Source: Moraxella lacunata (lineage in GTDB: Bacteria; Pseudomonadota; Gammaproteobacteria; Pseudomonadales; Moraxellaceae). Taken from it: DNA of 18,123 nucleotides. Below the pieces are notes generated by a model. That model did no database searches, was not told where the DNA came from, and worked only from the letters and a program-made list of their open reading frames with translations. Positions 8,658 through 16,276 of this stretch are shown one piece after another. Both the position numbers and the translations under genes were made by a program. Where the stretch lies: NCBI RefSeq assembly GCF_002027545.1, contig NZ_MXAN01000051.1, positions 1 through 18,123 of the forward strand, given 5' to 3'. Each line of letters starts with the position of its first letter. Position 1 is the stretch's first letter.

Positions 8658-9968
8658 ATGACCCACACCACGCCCCCTTTTGATTTGTCCGCCTTGCCTA
8701 CCGACAAGCCCTTGACCATTGGCATTGTCGCAGGGGAAGTGTCGGGCGATGCCTTGGGGGCTGATTTTATGACAAAGATGAATGCCATCTGCCCTAATGT
8801 TCGCTGGATTGGTGTGGGCGGTGAGATGATGAGCAAGGCAGGGCTTGACTCTCTTATTGACATGAACCGCCTATCGGTCATGGGCATCGGTGAGGTGGTT
8901 AAGCATTTGCCTGATTTACTGCTTGCCAAAAAAGAGATTTTGGATGAGTTTTTGTCCATTGGTATTGATATCTTTATAGGCATTGATGCTCCTGATTTTA
9001 ATTTACGCCTTGCTAAGAGTTTAAAACAAAAATCCATCATCAAGCCCATTTTTTGTGTGCAATACGTTAGCCCCAGTGTGTGGGCATGGCGTGAGAGTCG
9101 GATTTTTGGCATCAAGTCGGCAACTGATTTGGTGCTGTGTCTGTTTCCCTTTGAGACAGCAATATATGACAAACATGGACACCCTGCGGTGTGCGTGGGA
9201 CATCCCTTGCTTGACAAGATACGCCCTGATGAGCGGTCAGGGCGTGAGATTTATGGCGAGTTTCTAAGCGATTATAGTCCGCTATTTCCCGAACTTGCTC
9301 GCCTGCAACATAGCCCTGCTCGCCCCATCTGCGTGATGGCAGGCTCTCGCACCAGTGAGATTAACGCCATTTTACCCCTGCTTATTGGGGCAATGGATAG
9401 ACTGGACAAGGCGGGCGACCACGCCTTTATCCTACCTGTGGTGAGCCACGAACACGCTCATCTGGTCAAATCGCTCATCAAAGAGCAAGCGGTACATCTG
9501 CTGGATAAATGCCACATCATCTTTCCCCAAACCGCCAAAGACGGTCAAGCAGGGCGACTGCCGACCACGCTCTCACTGTCTCAAAATGTGATGAGCGCCT
9601 GTGAGCTGACCATCTTAGCGTCAGGTACGGCAACCCTAGAAGCTCTGCTACTGCACCGCCCCATGGTCGTGGTATATAAAGTCAATGCCCTAACCTACGC
9701 CATCGCCAAGCGATTGGTTAAAATCCCCTATGTCGCCCTGCCCAACATCCTATCCCACAACCAAACAGGGCAAGCGGTTGTACCAGAGCTTATCCAAGAT
9801 GACGCAAATGCCGACAACATCGCCCGTCATGCTCTGGACGTACTGGCAAATCCTAGCGAACAAATCGCCAAACTTACTCGCACCACGACCCAACTTCGCA
9901 CCGACAGTCGCCATGATGTTGCCGTTAGTGTACTTATGCACTTTTTTAATCAAAAAAATGTGTTATAA
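8658..9968 (+). CDS. lpxB: Lipid-A-disaccharide synthase LpxB
   Basis: LpxB is a peripheral inner-membrane GT19 glycosyltransferase. It joins UDP-2,3-diacylglucosamine to lipid X to make the lipid A disaccharide, so it implies a lipid A-based (LOS/LPS) outer membrane. The 436-residue product has the family landmarks in order: GEVSGD (26-31), the catalytic-region IGIDAPDFN, YVSPSVWAWR, GHPLLD, a nucleotide-side MAGSR, SGTATLE and YVALPNIL. It is about 50 residues longer than E. coli LpxB, partly from a 19-residue polar leader before the first strand. A GAGA ribosome site precedes the ATG. It follows fdxA closely rather than lying in the usual lpxD-fabZ-lpxA-lpxB cluster. Downstream is a hairpin element that could end transcription. 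Confidence 0.97.
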   Translation: MTHTTPPFDLSALPTDKPLTIGIVAGEVSGDALGADFMTKMNAICPNVRWIGVGGEMMSKAGLDSLIDMNRLSVMGIGEVVKHLPDLLLAKKEILDEFLSIGIDIFIGIDAPDFNLRLAKSLKQKSIIKPIFCVQYVSPSVWAWRESRIFGIKSATDLVLCLFPFETAIYDKHGHPAVCVGHPLLDKIRPDERSGREIYGEFLSDYSPLFPELARLQHSPARPICVMAGSRTSEINAILPLLIGAMDRLDKAGDHAFILPVVSHEHAHLVKSLIKEQAVHLLDKCHIIFPQTAKDGQAGRLPTTLSLSQNVMSACELTILASGTATLEALLLHRPMVVVYKVNALTYAIAKRLVKIPYVALPNILSHNQTGQAVVPELIQDDANADNIARHALDVLANPSEQIAKLTRTTTQLRTDSRHDVAVSVLMHFFNQKNVL

Positions 9969-10062
9969 TATACGCCAACATCAAAAATTGTTTGTTGGGC
10001 TTGATTGATATTCATTCAAATATCCATTCACACCAAAAGCCTTGCAATTTTTGAAATTTTTC

Positions 10063-10268
10063 TAGGGCGTGCCTGCCTTTTGTATTTGCAATGAAAAATG
10101 AGAAAAATCGCCCGTTTTTCAAGGAAAAAACTTGCTTGATAGTTATTCTATCAAGCAAGTTTTTGACGCAGAAAAACAAGATTTAGCCATTTTTCATGCA
10201 AAAACATCGTTTTCTTTCTATAAATGCTCTAAAATATGAATTGTGTTATAAAGGGCAGGCACGCCCTA
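10063..10268. repeat. MITE-like palindromic element with 15-bp inverted ends
   Basis: TAGGGCGTGCCTGCC at 10063-10077 is exactly inverted as GGCAGGCACGCCCTA at 10254-10268; TTT/AAA extends the ends with one mismatch. Inner arms also pair: 10088-10100 with 10188-10199 (12 of 13), GTTTTTC with GAAAAAC, and a perfect central hairpin at 10126-10164. The whole ~206-base unit can therefore fold into one long imperfect hairpin, with an extra ~50 bases on the right side. No protein is encoded. It ends in TA on both sides, compatible with a TA target duplication. It fills most of the 404-base gap between lpxB and the next gene. Confidence 0.75.
10126..10164. terminator. Central hairpin of the element, terminator-like
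   Basis: A 17-bp perfect stem (left arm 10126-10142, right arm 10148-10164) has a TTATT loop, flanking A and T runs, and the arm core CTTGCTTGATAG. It lies about 160 bases after the lpxB stop. It is probably both the centre of the repeat element and a working terminator for lpxB. Confidence 0.55.
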
Positions 10269-10372
10269 CATAATAAACAATAATTCACCAAAATCTACGC
10301 AACTTGGGATTTTGGTCGTTTTTATTTGTCTTTTACCATCATTTATCAATTAATACCCAAGAAAGGTGCCTT

Positions 10373-11107
10373 ATGACCACGACCGACAAAACCAAAGAAG
10401 CCAAAGCCCTAACCCGTGAAGAGAAAAAACGCCAAACCCGTCAAGCTTTCTATAATGCCGTGCTTGACCTATGCATGATGGGGCAAGGGTTTAGCTCTAT
10501 CAGCCTACGTCAGGTAACCCGTGAAGTGGGCGTGGTGCCAACCGCCTTTTATCGTCATTTTGATGACATGGAAGAGTTGGGCAAATCATTGGTAGAAGAC
10601 GAACTGGGTGATGCTCTATCAACCCTGCGTGAGCATATGCAGTTTGGCAAAAAACGCACCTTTGAACGCCAAATCGCCAAAAGCGTGCAACTATTTTTTA
10701 AAGCGGTGGACGCTCAGCCACGCTACTGGCAATTCATCGCTGCCGAGCGTTTTGGTGGTTCAGAAGCGGTTCGCCGTGCCATCAGCGAACAAATCAAAAC
10801 CTTTGCCAAGGTCATGAGTGAAGACCTAGCCCTACAACCCTCTTTTGAACATGTCAGTGCCAGCGACCGTTATTTGCTTGCCGAGATTGGGGTAAACTTA
10901 AGTTTCTCATGGATTATCGACTGGCTAGATTTGACCTATGCCCCCGAGCTTGAAGACGATGAAGAGACCAAGCCTGTTGATAGCGACCTAGAACAAGCCA
11001 AAGAGGCCATGCTGTTGCATTGCACTCGCCAAATGCAAATGATTCTCTACGGTGCCTATAACTGGAAATCTACCGAAGAGACAGTGTTGGATGAAAATGT
11101 AAAATAA
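10373..11107 (+). CDS. TetR-family transcriptional regulator, FabR-like
   Basis: This 244-residue DNA-binding protein has its N-terminal TetR helix-turn-helix at about residues 43-63. The segment SLRQVTREVGVVPTAFYRHF resembles the E. coli FabR segment ([20 protein letters not shown]) closely. A FabR-type ligand domain follows (AERFGGSEAVRRAI, then MILYGAYNW near the end). FabR represses unsaturated fatty acid synthesis genes in E. coli; here the target is unknown, and no desaturase or fab gene is adjacent. I chose the ATG at 10373 because GAAAGG lies at 10361-10366. An in-frame upstream start at 10304 has no ribosome site and adds 23 unrelated residues. A polar acidic insert near 200-220 (ELEDDEETKPVDSD) is not usual for FabR. 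It is a single gene ending at a two-way terminator. Confidence 0.88.
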   Translation: MTTTDKTKEAKALTREEKKRQTRQAFYNAVLDLCMMGQGFSSISLRQVTREVGVVPTAFYRHFDDMEELGKSLVEDELGDALSTLREHMQFGKKRTFERQIAKSVQLFFKAVDAQPRYWQFIAAERFGGSEAVRRAISEQIKTFAKVMSEDLALQPSFEHVSASDRYLLAEIGVNLSFSWIIDWLDLTYAPELEDDEETKPVDSDLEQAKEAMLLHCTRQMQMILYGAYNWKSTEETVLDENVK

Positions 11108-11136
11108 ATCAACTCCACACCAAAAGCTGATAGCCT

Positions 11137-11171
11137 AAAAGCCGATAATCTAGACTTAGTTATCGGCTTTT
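11137..11171. terminator. Bidirectional terminator overlapping the XRE stop codon
   Basis: AAAAGCCGATAA (11137-11148) pairs with TTATCGGCTTTT (11160-11171), a 12-bp stem with T6 on the plus side. The right arm lies inside the last codons of the minus-strand XRE gene, whose stop is at 11156-11158, so the hairpin serves both convergent genes. Its left-arm core AAAAGCCGATAATC also occurs in the queE/recJ terminator. Confidence 0.8.
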
Positions 11172-11419
11172 TTATATGCCAAAATCATCTGTGCCAACTC
11201 ATCATCAGCAAAAAAGTAAGCAGGCGGTACATCTAAGGCTTTGGCAATGTTATTTAATGTGGTCAAATCAGGCAAATGCACACCCTTTTCATAGCGATTA
11301 ATGCGTGAGCTTGCCACAAATTCATCCAAACCAATGGCGATGCCTAACTGCTCTTGGGTAAGATTTTTAGCCTTGCGAGCCACCTTAAAACGCCGTGTAA
11401 ATATCTGTTGCAAACTCAT
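11156..11419 (-). CDS. Small XRE (Cro/CI) family transcriptional regulator
   Basis: This 87-residue protein is almost entirely one HTH_3 domain: LTQEQLGIAIGLDEF is the first part of the helix-turn-helix and SRINRYEKGVHLPDLTTL the recognition part and following helix (about residues 20-64). There is no extra sensor or peptidase domain, so it probably acts as a simple dimeric repressor. The minus-strand ATG has AGGG eight bases upstream. Between this gene and the divergent gene at 11527 lie two matching palindromes, the expected arrangement for a regulator that controls itself and its neighbour. It could be a stand-alone regulator or a phage or antitoxin relic. No toxin partner is visible beside it. 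Confidence 0.88.
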   Translation of the reverse strand: MSLQQIFTRRFKVARKAKNLTQEQLGIAIGLDEFVASSRINRYEKGVHLPDLTTLNNIAKALDVPPAYFFADDELAQMILAYKKADN

Positions 11420-11443
11420 AACTTTTACCCTAGATTAAAAAGT

Positions 11444-11456
11444 TACGAATTTCGTA
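11444..11456. promoter_or_regulatory. Operator-like palindrome O1
   Basis: TACGAATTTCGTA is a perfect 13-base palindrome about one central base, 25 bases upstream of the XRE start codon. It shares 12 of 13 bases with O2 and its centre is 33 bases from the centre of O2, about three helical turns. It probably overlaps the XRE promoter and would give autorepression (inference). Confidence 0.65.
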
Positions 11457-11464
11457 TATTTTAC

Positions 11465-11493
11465 TTGATTTTTTACTACGAATATCGTAGTAT
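11465..11493 (+). promoter_or_regulatory. Operator-like palindrome O2 inside a candidate promoter
   Basis: TACGAATATCGTA (11477-11489) sits in a longer palindrome with 8-base arms, TACTACGA-ATA-TCGTAGTA. It lies between a -35-like TTGATT (11465-11470) and a -10-like TAGTAT (11488-11493) spaced by 17 bases and pointing at the 11527 gene. A protein bound here would block that promoter. The palindromes are seen directly; the regulator assignment is inference from position. Confidence 0.6.
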
Positions 11494-11526
11494 TAATCAC
11501 GTTCTTTCCCATCAATAGGAGTTTTT

Positions 11527-11978
11527 ATGAAAAAACTTATGCAGATTGCTTTGCTCAGTGGCGGTCTATTTTAGCAATAACCGCTTTTGCTGGCTGGTCA
11601 TCATTTAACTACGCAAACACCCATAATAAGGTTTTTGCCACACCTAGTGGTAATATTGTCTGTGGCGGTGATAATATTACCAGTTCTGGCAACGCCCTTA
11701 CTTGCTACATTCAAAACGTTGCCAAAAAACCTGCAAAATGCAGTGAAGGCGTTGGATTGGAATTTACCTTAAACCAAACTGGCAAAGGCAAACTTCAATG
11801 CACCAATCATGAATTTGAGCCTGAAAACGAAGCAGAAGATATTACAAAGATTATCCCTTATGGTTCGTCAATCAACGGCAACGGTTGGACTTGCACTAGC
11901 CAAACCACAGGCATGAGATGTGTGAATAAATCAGGGCACGGTTTTCAGTTAAGCAAAAGCAAACAAACCTTGTTTTAA
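11527..11978 (+). pseudogene. Exported Cys-rich protein gene, frameshifted in the signal peptide
   Basis: An AGGAG-type ribosome site precedes the ATG at 11527, but the frame stops at TAG after 15 codons (MKKLMQIALLSGGLF). Adding one T to the T4 run just before that stop restores one 150-residue frame to TAA at 11976-11978. The restored start is MKKLMQIALLSGGLFLAITA, then FAG: a clean signal peptide. The mature part has six cysteines (contexts IVCGGD, LTCYI, AKCSE, LQCTN, WTCTS, MRCVN), fitting three disulfides in the periplasm or outside the cell. FATPSGNIVCGGD recalls the TPSGNIxC start of DUF6636-type secreted proteins; this is recollection, not a search. The body shows no further damage, so the indel is recent or a sequencing error. 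It is divergent from the XRE gene. Confidence 0.75.
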
Positions 11979-11987
11979 TTTCCAAAC

Positions 11988-12020
11988 AAAAAACCGATTA
12001 ATTCACTTAATCGGTTTTTT
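11988..12020. terminator. Bidirectional terminator between the exported-protein gene and ddc
   Basis: AAAAAACCGATTAA (11988-12001) pairs perfectly with TTAATCGGTTTTTT (12007-12020) around TTCAC. This 14-bp stem has A6 and T6 flanks and serves both convergent genes. Confidence 0.9.
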
Positions 12021-12040
12021 ATCGTTTAATTCAACCAAAC

Positions 12041-13585
12041 TCAATCAATCGGCGGAGTATAAGTACCATTTTTAATATCATCTTTGATACGCTCGGCTTC
12101 TGCCAGCACTTGCGATAATAAGGCTTGCACGTTTTCAAGCGTGGCGATTGGGCTTAGTGTGGTCATCTTTAACGACTGCACATTTTGACGGCTATCAATC
12201 ACACGGGTTACGCCGATGTTGGCTTCCCCACGGGCAAACAGCTCGTCCGCTACATTTTGATTTAGGCTATCAATAAACTCATCAGGATAGCCAGTTGGCA
12301 CAACACGGAACAAGACAGACGCAAATTGTGGCTCAACAAGTAGCTCCAAGCCGTCCGTGTTACGGATATAATCCGCCACTTCTTTTGTCAAATTTACCCC
12401 GTGGTCAATCATTGAACCGTACAGCTCTTCGCCCAACGCCTCCACCGTGAACCATAATTTTAACGCATCAAATCGGCGAGTGGTCTGCAAAGACTTTGAC
12501 ACCAAGTTTGGCACGCCATGCTCTTCGTCATAAGCTGAGTTTAAATACTCGGCTTCATAGTGCATAAAGCGGTAATTTTGCTCGTCTTTTAACAAGAACG
12601 CACCGCAAGAAATGCTTTGGAAATAGTGCTTATGAAAATCAAGCGTAACCGAATCGGTCAGCTCAATGCCGTCTAGCATAGAGCGGTAATCGTTGGATAG
12701 CAATAACGCCCCACCCCACGCCGCATCAACGTGTAGCCACGCTCCGAATTTGTCGCACAAGGCACGGATTGTCTTGATGTCATCAATCGCCCCTGCGTCA
12801 GTCGTCCCTGCCGTTGCCACCACACACGCCACGATGTTGCCTTTGGCGTGCAAGTCCGCCATGATGTCGGCTAGGGCGTTGGTATCCATTTGGGCATTGT
12901 CATTGACAGGCACGGTAACGACTGAGGCAAAGCCCATGCCCATCATCGCCATGTTTTTTTGTACGGAGAAATGAGCATTTTCTGAGCATAGCACTTTGAC
13001 TTTTTTCATCGCATCAGGCGGAATGCCATCACGCTGTACCGACCACGCTTTGCCGTTGTCGTCTTGATAATTTTTGCTAATCGCCCAATCACGAGCCAGT
13101 AGCACGCCCATAAGATTAGACTGTGTACCGCCTGATGTGAACACGCCTGCCTGCCCTGCCCCATAGCCGACCTTTTGGCGTAACCAGTCAATGAGCTGAA
13201 CTTCCATGAGCGAGCCTGCAGGCGACTGATCCCATGAGTCCATTGATTGGTTGGTGGCGTTGATGAGCACTTCGGCAATTTGTGAAGTTACCATGGTAGG
13301 ACAATGCAAATGAGCGAGCGAATGGGGGTGATGAACTTTTAGACTTTTGTTTAAAAACAGCTCCACAAGGCGGTCAAGCGATTTTTGTACGCCCAAACCT
13401 TCTTTTTGCGGATTAAAGCTGATTTGCGAACGAAGATCTTTAATGCTACCGCCTGTGTACATTTTGTCGTTTTTAAGCCATGCCGTTACCGCTTTGACAG
13501 CGTCCGTCATCGCACGTTCATAATCGGCGATTGACTGGCTATCATTGCAAAGTAGGGCTTGGCGGTGTTGTTCAAAAGTTGGCAT
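12041..13585 (-). CDS. ddc: L-2,4-diaminobutyrate decarboxylase (PLP-dependent, group II)
   Basis: This 514-residue enzyme decarboxylates L-2,4-diaminobutyrate to 1,3-diaminopropane, the characteristic polyamine of Acinetobacter and relatives. It follows the Acinetobacter Ddc sequence closely from memory ([52 protein letters not shown]). PLP contacts include H205 (SENAHFS), D287 (HVDAAWGG) and the Schiff-base lysine K319 ([10 protein letters not shown]). The ATG at 13585 has AGGA seven bases upstream. In Acinetobacter ddc follows dat, the aminotransferase that makes diaminobutyrate. Here the gene immediately upstream is res of a type III restriction system, and no dat is in the window. The related glutamate, aspartate or aromatic amino acid decarboxylase roles are less likely given the close match. 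Confidence 0.93.
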   Translation of the reverse strand: MPTFEQHRQALLCNDSQSIADYERAMTDAVKAVTAWLKNDKMYTGGSIKDLRSQISFNPQKEGLGVQKSLDRLVELFLNKSLKVHHPHSLAHLHCPTMVTSQIAEVLINATNQSMDSWDQSPAGSLMEVQLIDWLRQKVGYGAGQAGVFTSGGTQSNLMGVLLARDWAISKNYQDDNGKAWSVQRDGIPPDAMKKVKVLCSENAHFSVQKNMAMMGMGFASVVTVPVNDNAQMDTNALADIMADLHAKGNIVACVVATAGTTDAGAIDDIKTIRALCDKFGAWLHVDAAWGGALLLSNDYRSMLDGIELTDSVTLDFHKHYFQSISCGAFLLKDEQNYRFMHYEAEYLNSAYDEEHGVPNLVSKSLQTTRRFDALKLWFTVEALGEELYGSMIDHGVNLTKEVADYIRNTDGLELLVEPQFASVLFRVVPTGYPDEFIDSLNQNVADELFARGEANIGVTRVIDSRQNVQSLKMTTLSPIATLENVQALLSQVLAEAERIKDDIKNGTYTPPID

Positions 13586-13603
13586 GGCTACATCCTATAA
13601 AGT

Positions 13604-13626
13604 AAAAAATGCTTTATTTTAGCATA
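13604..13626 (-). terminator. Weak terminator-like hairpin between res and ddc
   Basis: On the minus strand, ATGCT (complement of 13621-13625 side) and AGCAT close a 7-base loop and are followed by T5-6. The stem is only 5-6 bp, so read-through from res into ddc is possible. Confidence 0.35.
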
Positions 13627-13636
13627 TTTGCATCAT

Positions 13637-16258
13637 TTAATACACCTTATTATTTTCGGTTAATTCATTGATTTTTTGCACCACCTGATAGCCCACTTCA
13701 TCATTTATTTCAAAAAACCGCTTGGCACAAGCAATCTTAAACCGCTCTTCCCACTTCAGTTTATCAACCACCACCCCATCTTGAATGGATTTATCGCCTG
13801 TATTTTTGGTCTCAGCAATAAAATAAACCTGCTCGCCATTTTTATTGATGACAACCGCCCAATCAGGATTATAATTACCGATTGGTGTTGGGATTTTAAA
13901 TTTTTTGGGTAATTTAAAGTAAAATGCCACTTGCTCATCATAATTCTCACAATCGGTTGCAAATTGATGTTCAGTTTTTGAATCCAAATCCAACACGCCA
14001 TTATAAATGGTTTTTTCCATTTTATTGATATAAAAAGTGTATTGATTGGCATAAATTTTATAAGTCTCAAACAGATTTTGTTCATAAACTTCATCTAATT
14101 TTTGATAATAAATGCCGTTTTTCATCAAATCATACAGTTCATTATTGATGATTTCTGCCACAATTTCAATAAAGCGTTGTGGGTTATTTTTTACTTCATC
14201 AATCCGCCCAGATTGTTTTAAAATCTCAACCAAAGTTTGACGAGTTAATCCCGTCTTATTTTGCAATGTCTTTAAGATATCAGGTATGGCAATTTTTTTG
14301 TCCAAATACTGATAATCAGAATAAATTTCTTCTGCCTGTACGCCCGTTTCACTATTTTGAATGAGTCTTGCTTTTTTGATTTCAATTTTTGGTTTGGTAA
14401 TGACTGGCATTTTATTTAATGCTTGGCCTGCCAGTTTAATCAATTCATCACTATCAAATGCAACACGATATTTGGTTTTTTGGCGAATACGCTCCCAAAT
14501 TTGTAAAAATAGTGGGTCGGTAAACGCATCAAAACGATAAGTTACCGTGCGTTCATTTTTAGCGTCTTTGATATTAGATTTTTCAAATTTAATACCACAA
14601 TCATCAATATATTCCTGCTGTAAACTGCTGGCAAATTGCTCATAACTTTCATTGGGAATCACGGTCAAAATATTAACCTGTTCATCATAAATTCGTTCGC
14701 CTTTTTGATTCACAGGCAAACGAAGTCCACGCCCAATTTCTTGGCGTTTTTTGATTTGTGAAGTTGTTTCATTTAAAGTACAAATCTGAAAAACATTGGG
14801 ATTATCCCAACCTTCTTTTAATGCCGAATGGCTAAAAATAAATCGCACAGGCTCATCAAGCGACAATAACCGCTCTTTATCCCTCATAATCAATTCATAA
14901 GCATTGTTATCATCTTTGGTTGTGCCGTTACTATTTTTGGCATTGCCTTTTTTGTCTTGGCTAAAATAGCCATTATGTACGCCACTTGCTGATTGTTTGG
15001 TTTCTAATTCATACAATTCTTCAAACCACTCATAAAACTTACCAATTTCACCTTGTGCATTGGTGCGATAATTTTCCACTTTATCAATAAAAAATAGCGA
15101 CAATACTTTAATGCCTAATGGATTTAACTGCTTTTCACGCTGCAGATGTGTTTTAATCGTGGCGTGAATTTGCTGTTTCATCATATCATCTTTAAGATAA
15201 TCCAAATTTACGCCACAGGCAATTTCTATACCATTAGAAAATCTAACTATTTTGTTTTCTAAATCAATGCCTGTAACCATAAATCCTTGATAGTTGGGAT
15301 TTTGTTTTGATAGTTTATATAAATCATGATTTTTGTCATTGGTTGTTACAGTAACAACTTTTCTTTTCAATTCTTTATTTTCATTAACATCAATAAGTAT
15401 TTTTGCTTTTAATCCGCCTTTATTGATGACTTCTTTTAATTCAATAAAAGCATTATTTTTATCCTGCGACACCACAGAATTGACGACAATTTGTTTTACC
15501 AAATTCTTTTCAAATGCTTGTACAGGATTTAGGCTATACACTTTATTGATAATTTCTTTATGCGTTGCCGAATATCCAACCGCAAATAATGGATTTAAAT
15601 TTTCAATGGCATTTTTGCGTTTATCACTGCTGATATTTTGTGGTTCATCAATAATAATGATTGGGTTTGTTGCTTGGATTAACTCCATTAACACGCCATT
15701 TTCTCGCTGTTGATTGATGATGTTGCTTTCTTTTTCAAAAGATTGAATATTCATCACTAAAATTTCAATATGTGTGCTTGTCGCAAAATGTTTTAATGCA
15801 TTGGTTTTTTGACCGCTATATTCGCCATAATGATAAATTGGCGAATTAAATTCATCTTTAAAATAGGCTTTTGTGCTATTTAAAGTTTGCAATACACCTT
15901 CACGAATGGCAACACTTGGCACAACAATGATAAATTTTCGCCAGCCATAGCGTTGATAAAGCTCAAAAATGGTATTTAAATAAACAAAAGTTTTGCCCGT
16001 ACCCGTTTCCATTTCTACACTAAAATACAAATTATCCAACTTATCAGACAAAGAAAGCTGATTTTGTGTTTGGATATTTTTTAGATTATCAAAAATATCA
16101 TCTTTGGATAACGATAATTCATTGGCAATCACACGCACATTGTCTTTATCCGATAAGCTAAAATCATCTTGATGATGCGTGATTTCGCCTTGAAATAAAT
16201 CCACGATACTATCAATCGCCTGTTTTTGATAATCTAAATGCTCATATTGAATTTGCAT
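13637..16258 (-). CDS. res: Type III restriction enzyme, Res (helicase/endonuclease) subunit
   Basis: Res pairs with Mod to cut DNA when two unmethylated recognition sites lie head to head; it tracks DNA using ATP. The 873-residue product has an SF2 helicase core: motif I METGTGKT (83-90), motif II DEPQ (204-207), motif III SAT (230-232), and later HSALKEGWDNPN and EIGRGLRLP for motifs V and VI. The C-terminal nuclease has a PD-ExK site: D799 in NPDW, then E816 and K818 in AETK. The frame is intact, so the enzyme should be active if Mod is made. The ATG at 16258 follows the mod stop by 18 bases with an AGG ribosome site; the two are surely co-transcribed. The gene is visibly more AT-rich than ddc and recJ, which fits horizontal acquisition. 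Confidence 0.95.
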   Translation of the reverse strand: MQIQYEHLDYQKQAIDSIVDLFQGEITHHQDDFSLSDKDNVRVIANELSLSKDDIFDNLKNIQTQNQLSLSDKLDNLYFSVEMETGTGKTFVYLNTIFELYQRYGWRKFIIVVPSVAIREGVLQTLNSTKAYFKDEFNSPIYHYGEYSGQKTNALKHFATSTHIEILVMNIQSFEKESNIINQQRENGVLMELIQATNPIIIIDEPQNISSDKRKNAIENLNPLFAVGYSATHKEIINKVYSLNPVQAFEKNLVKQIVVNSVVSQDKNNAFIELKEVINKGGLKAKILIDVNENKELKRKVVTVTTNDKNHDLYKLSKQNPNYQGFMVTGIDLENKIVRFSNGIEIACGVNLDYLKDDMMKQQIHATIKTHLQREKQLNPLGIKVLSLFFIDKVENYRTNAQGEIGKFYEWFEELYELETKQSASGVHNGYFSQDKKGNAKNSNGTTKDDNNAYELIMRDKERLLSLDEPVRFIFSHSALKEGWDNPNVFQICTLNETTSQIKKRQEIGRGLRLPVNQKGERIYDEQVNILTVIPNESYEQFASSLQQEYIDDCGIKFEKSNIKDAKNERTVTYRFDAFTDPLFLQIWERIRQKTKYRVAFDSDELIKLAGQALNKMPVITKPKIEIKKARLIQNSETGVQAEEIYSDYQYLDKKIAIPDILKTLQNKTGLTRQTLVEILKQSGRIDEVKNNPQRFIEIVAEIINNELYDLMKNGIYYQKLDEVYEQNLFETYKIYANQYTFYINKMEKTIYNGVLDLDSKTEHQFATDCENYDEQVAFYFKLPKKFKIPTPIGNYNPDWAVVINKNGEQVYFIAETKNTGDKSIQDGVVVDKLKWEERFKIACAKRFFEINDEVGYQVVQKINELTENNKVY

Positions 16259-16276
16259 TACCTATTCCCCCAATAA

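Noticed and set aside
11156..11978. Toxin-antitoxin pair formed by the XRE gene and its divergent neighbour
   Set aside because: The neighbour has a signal peptide and six cysteines and is divergent, not in tandem. That fits an exported protein better than a cytoplasmic toxin.
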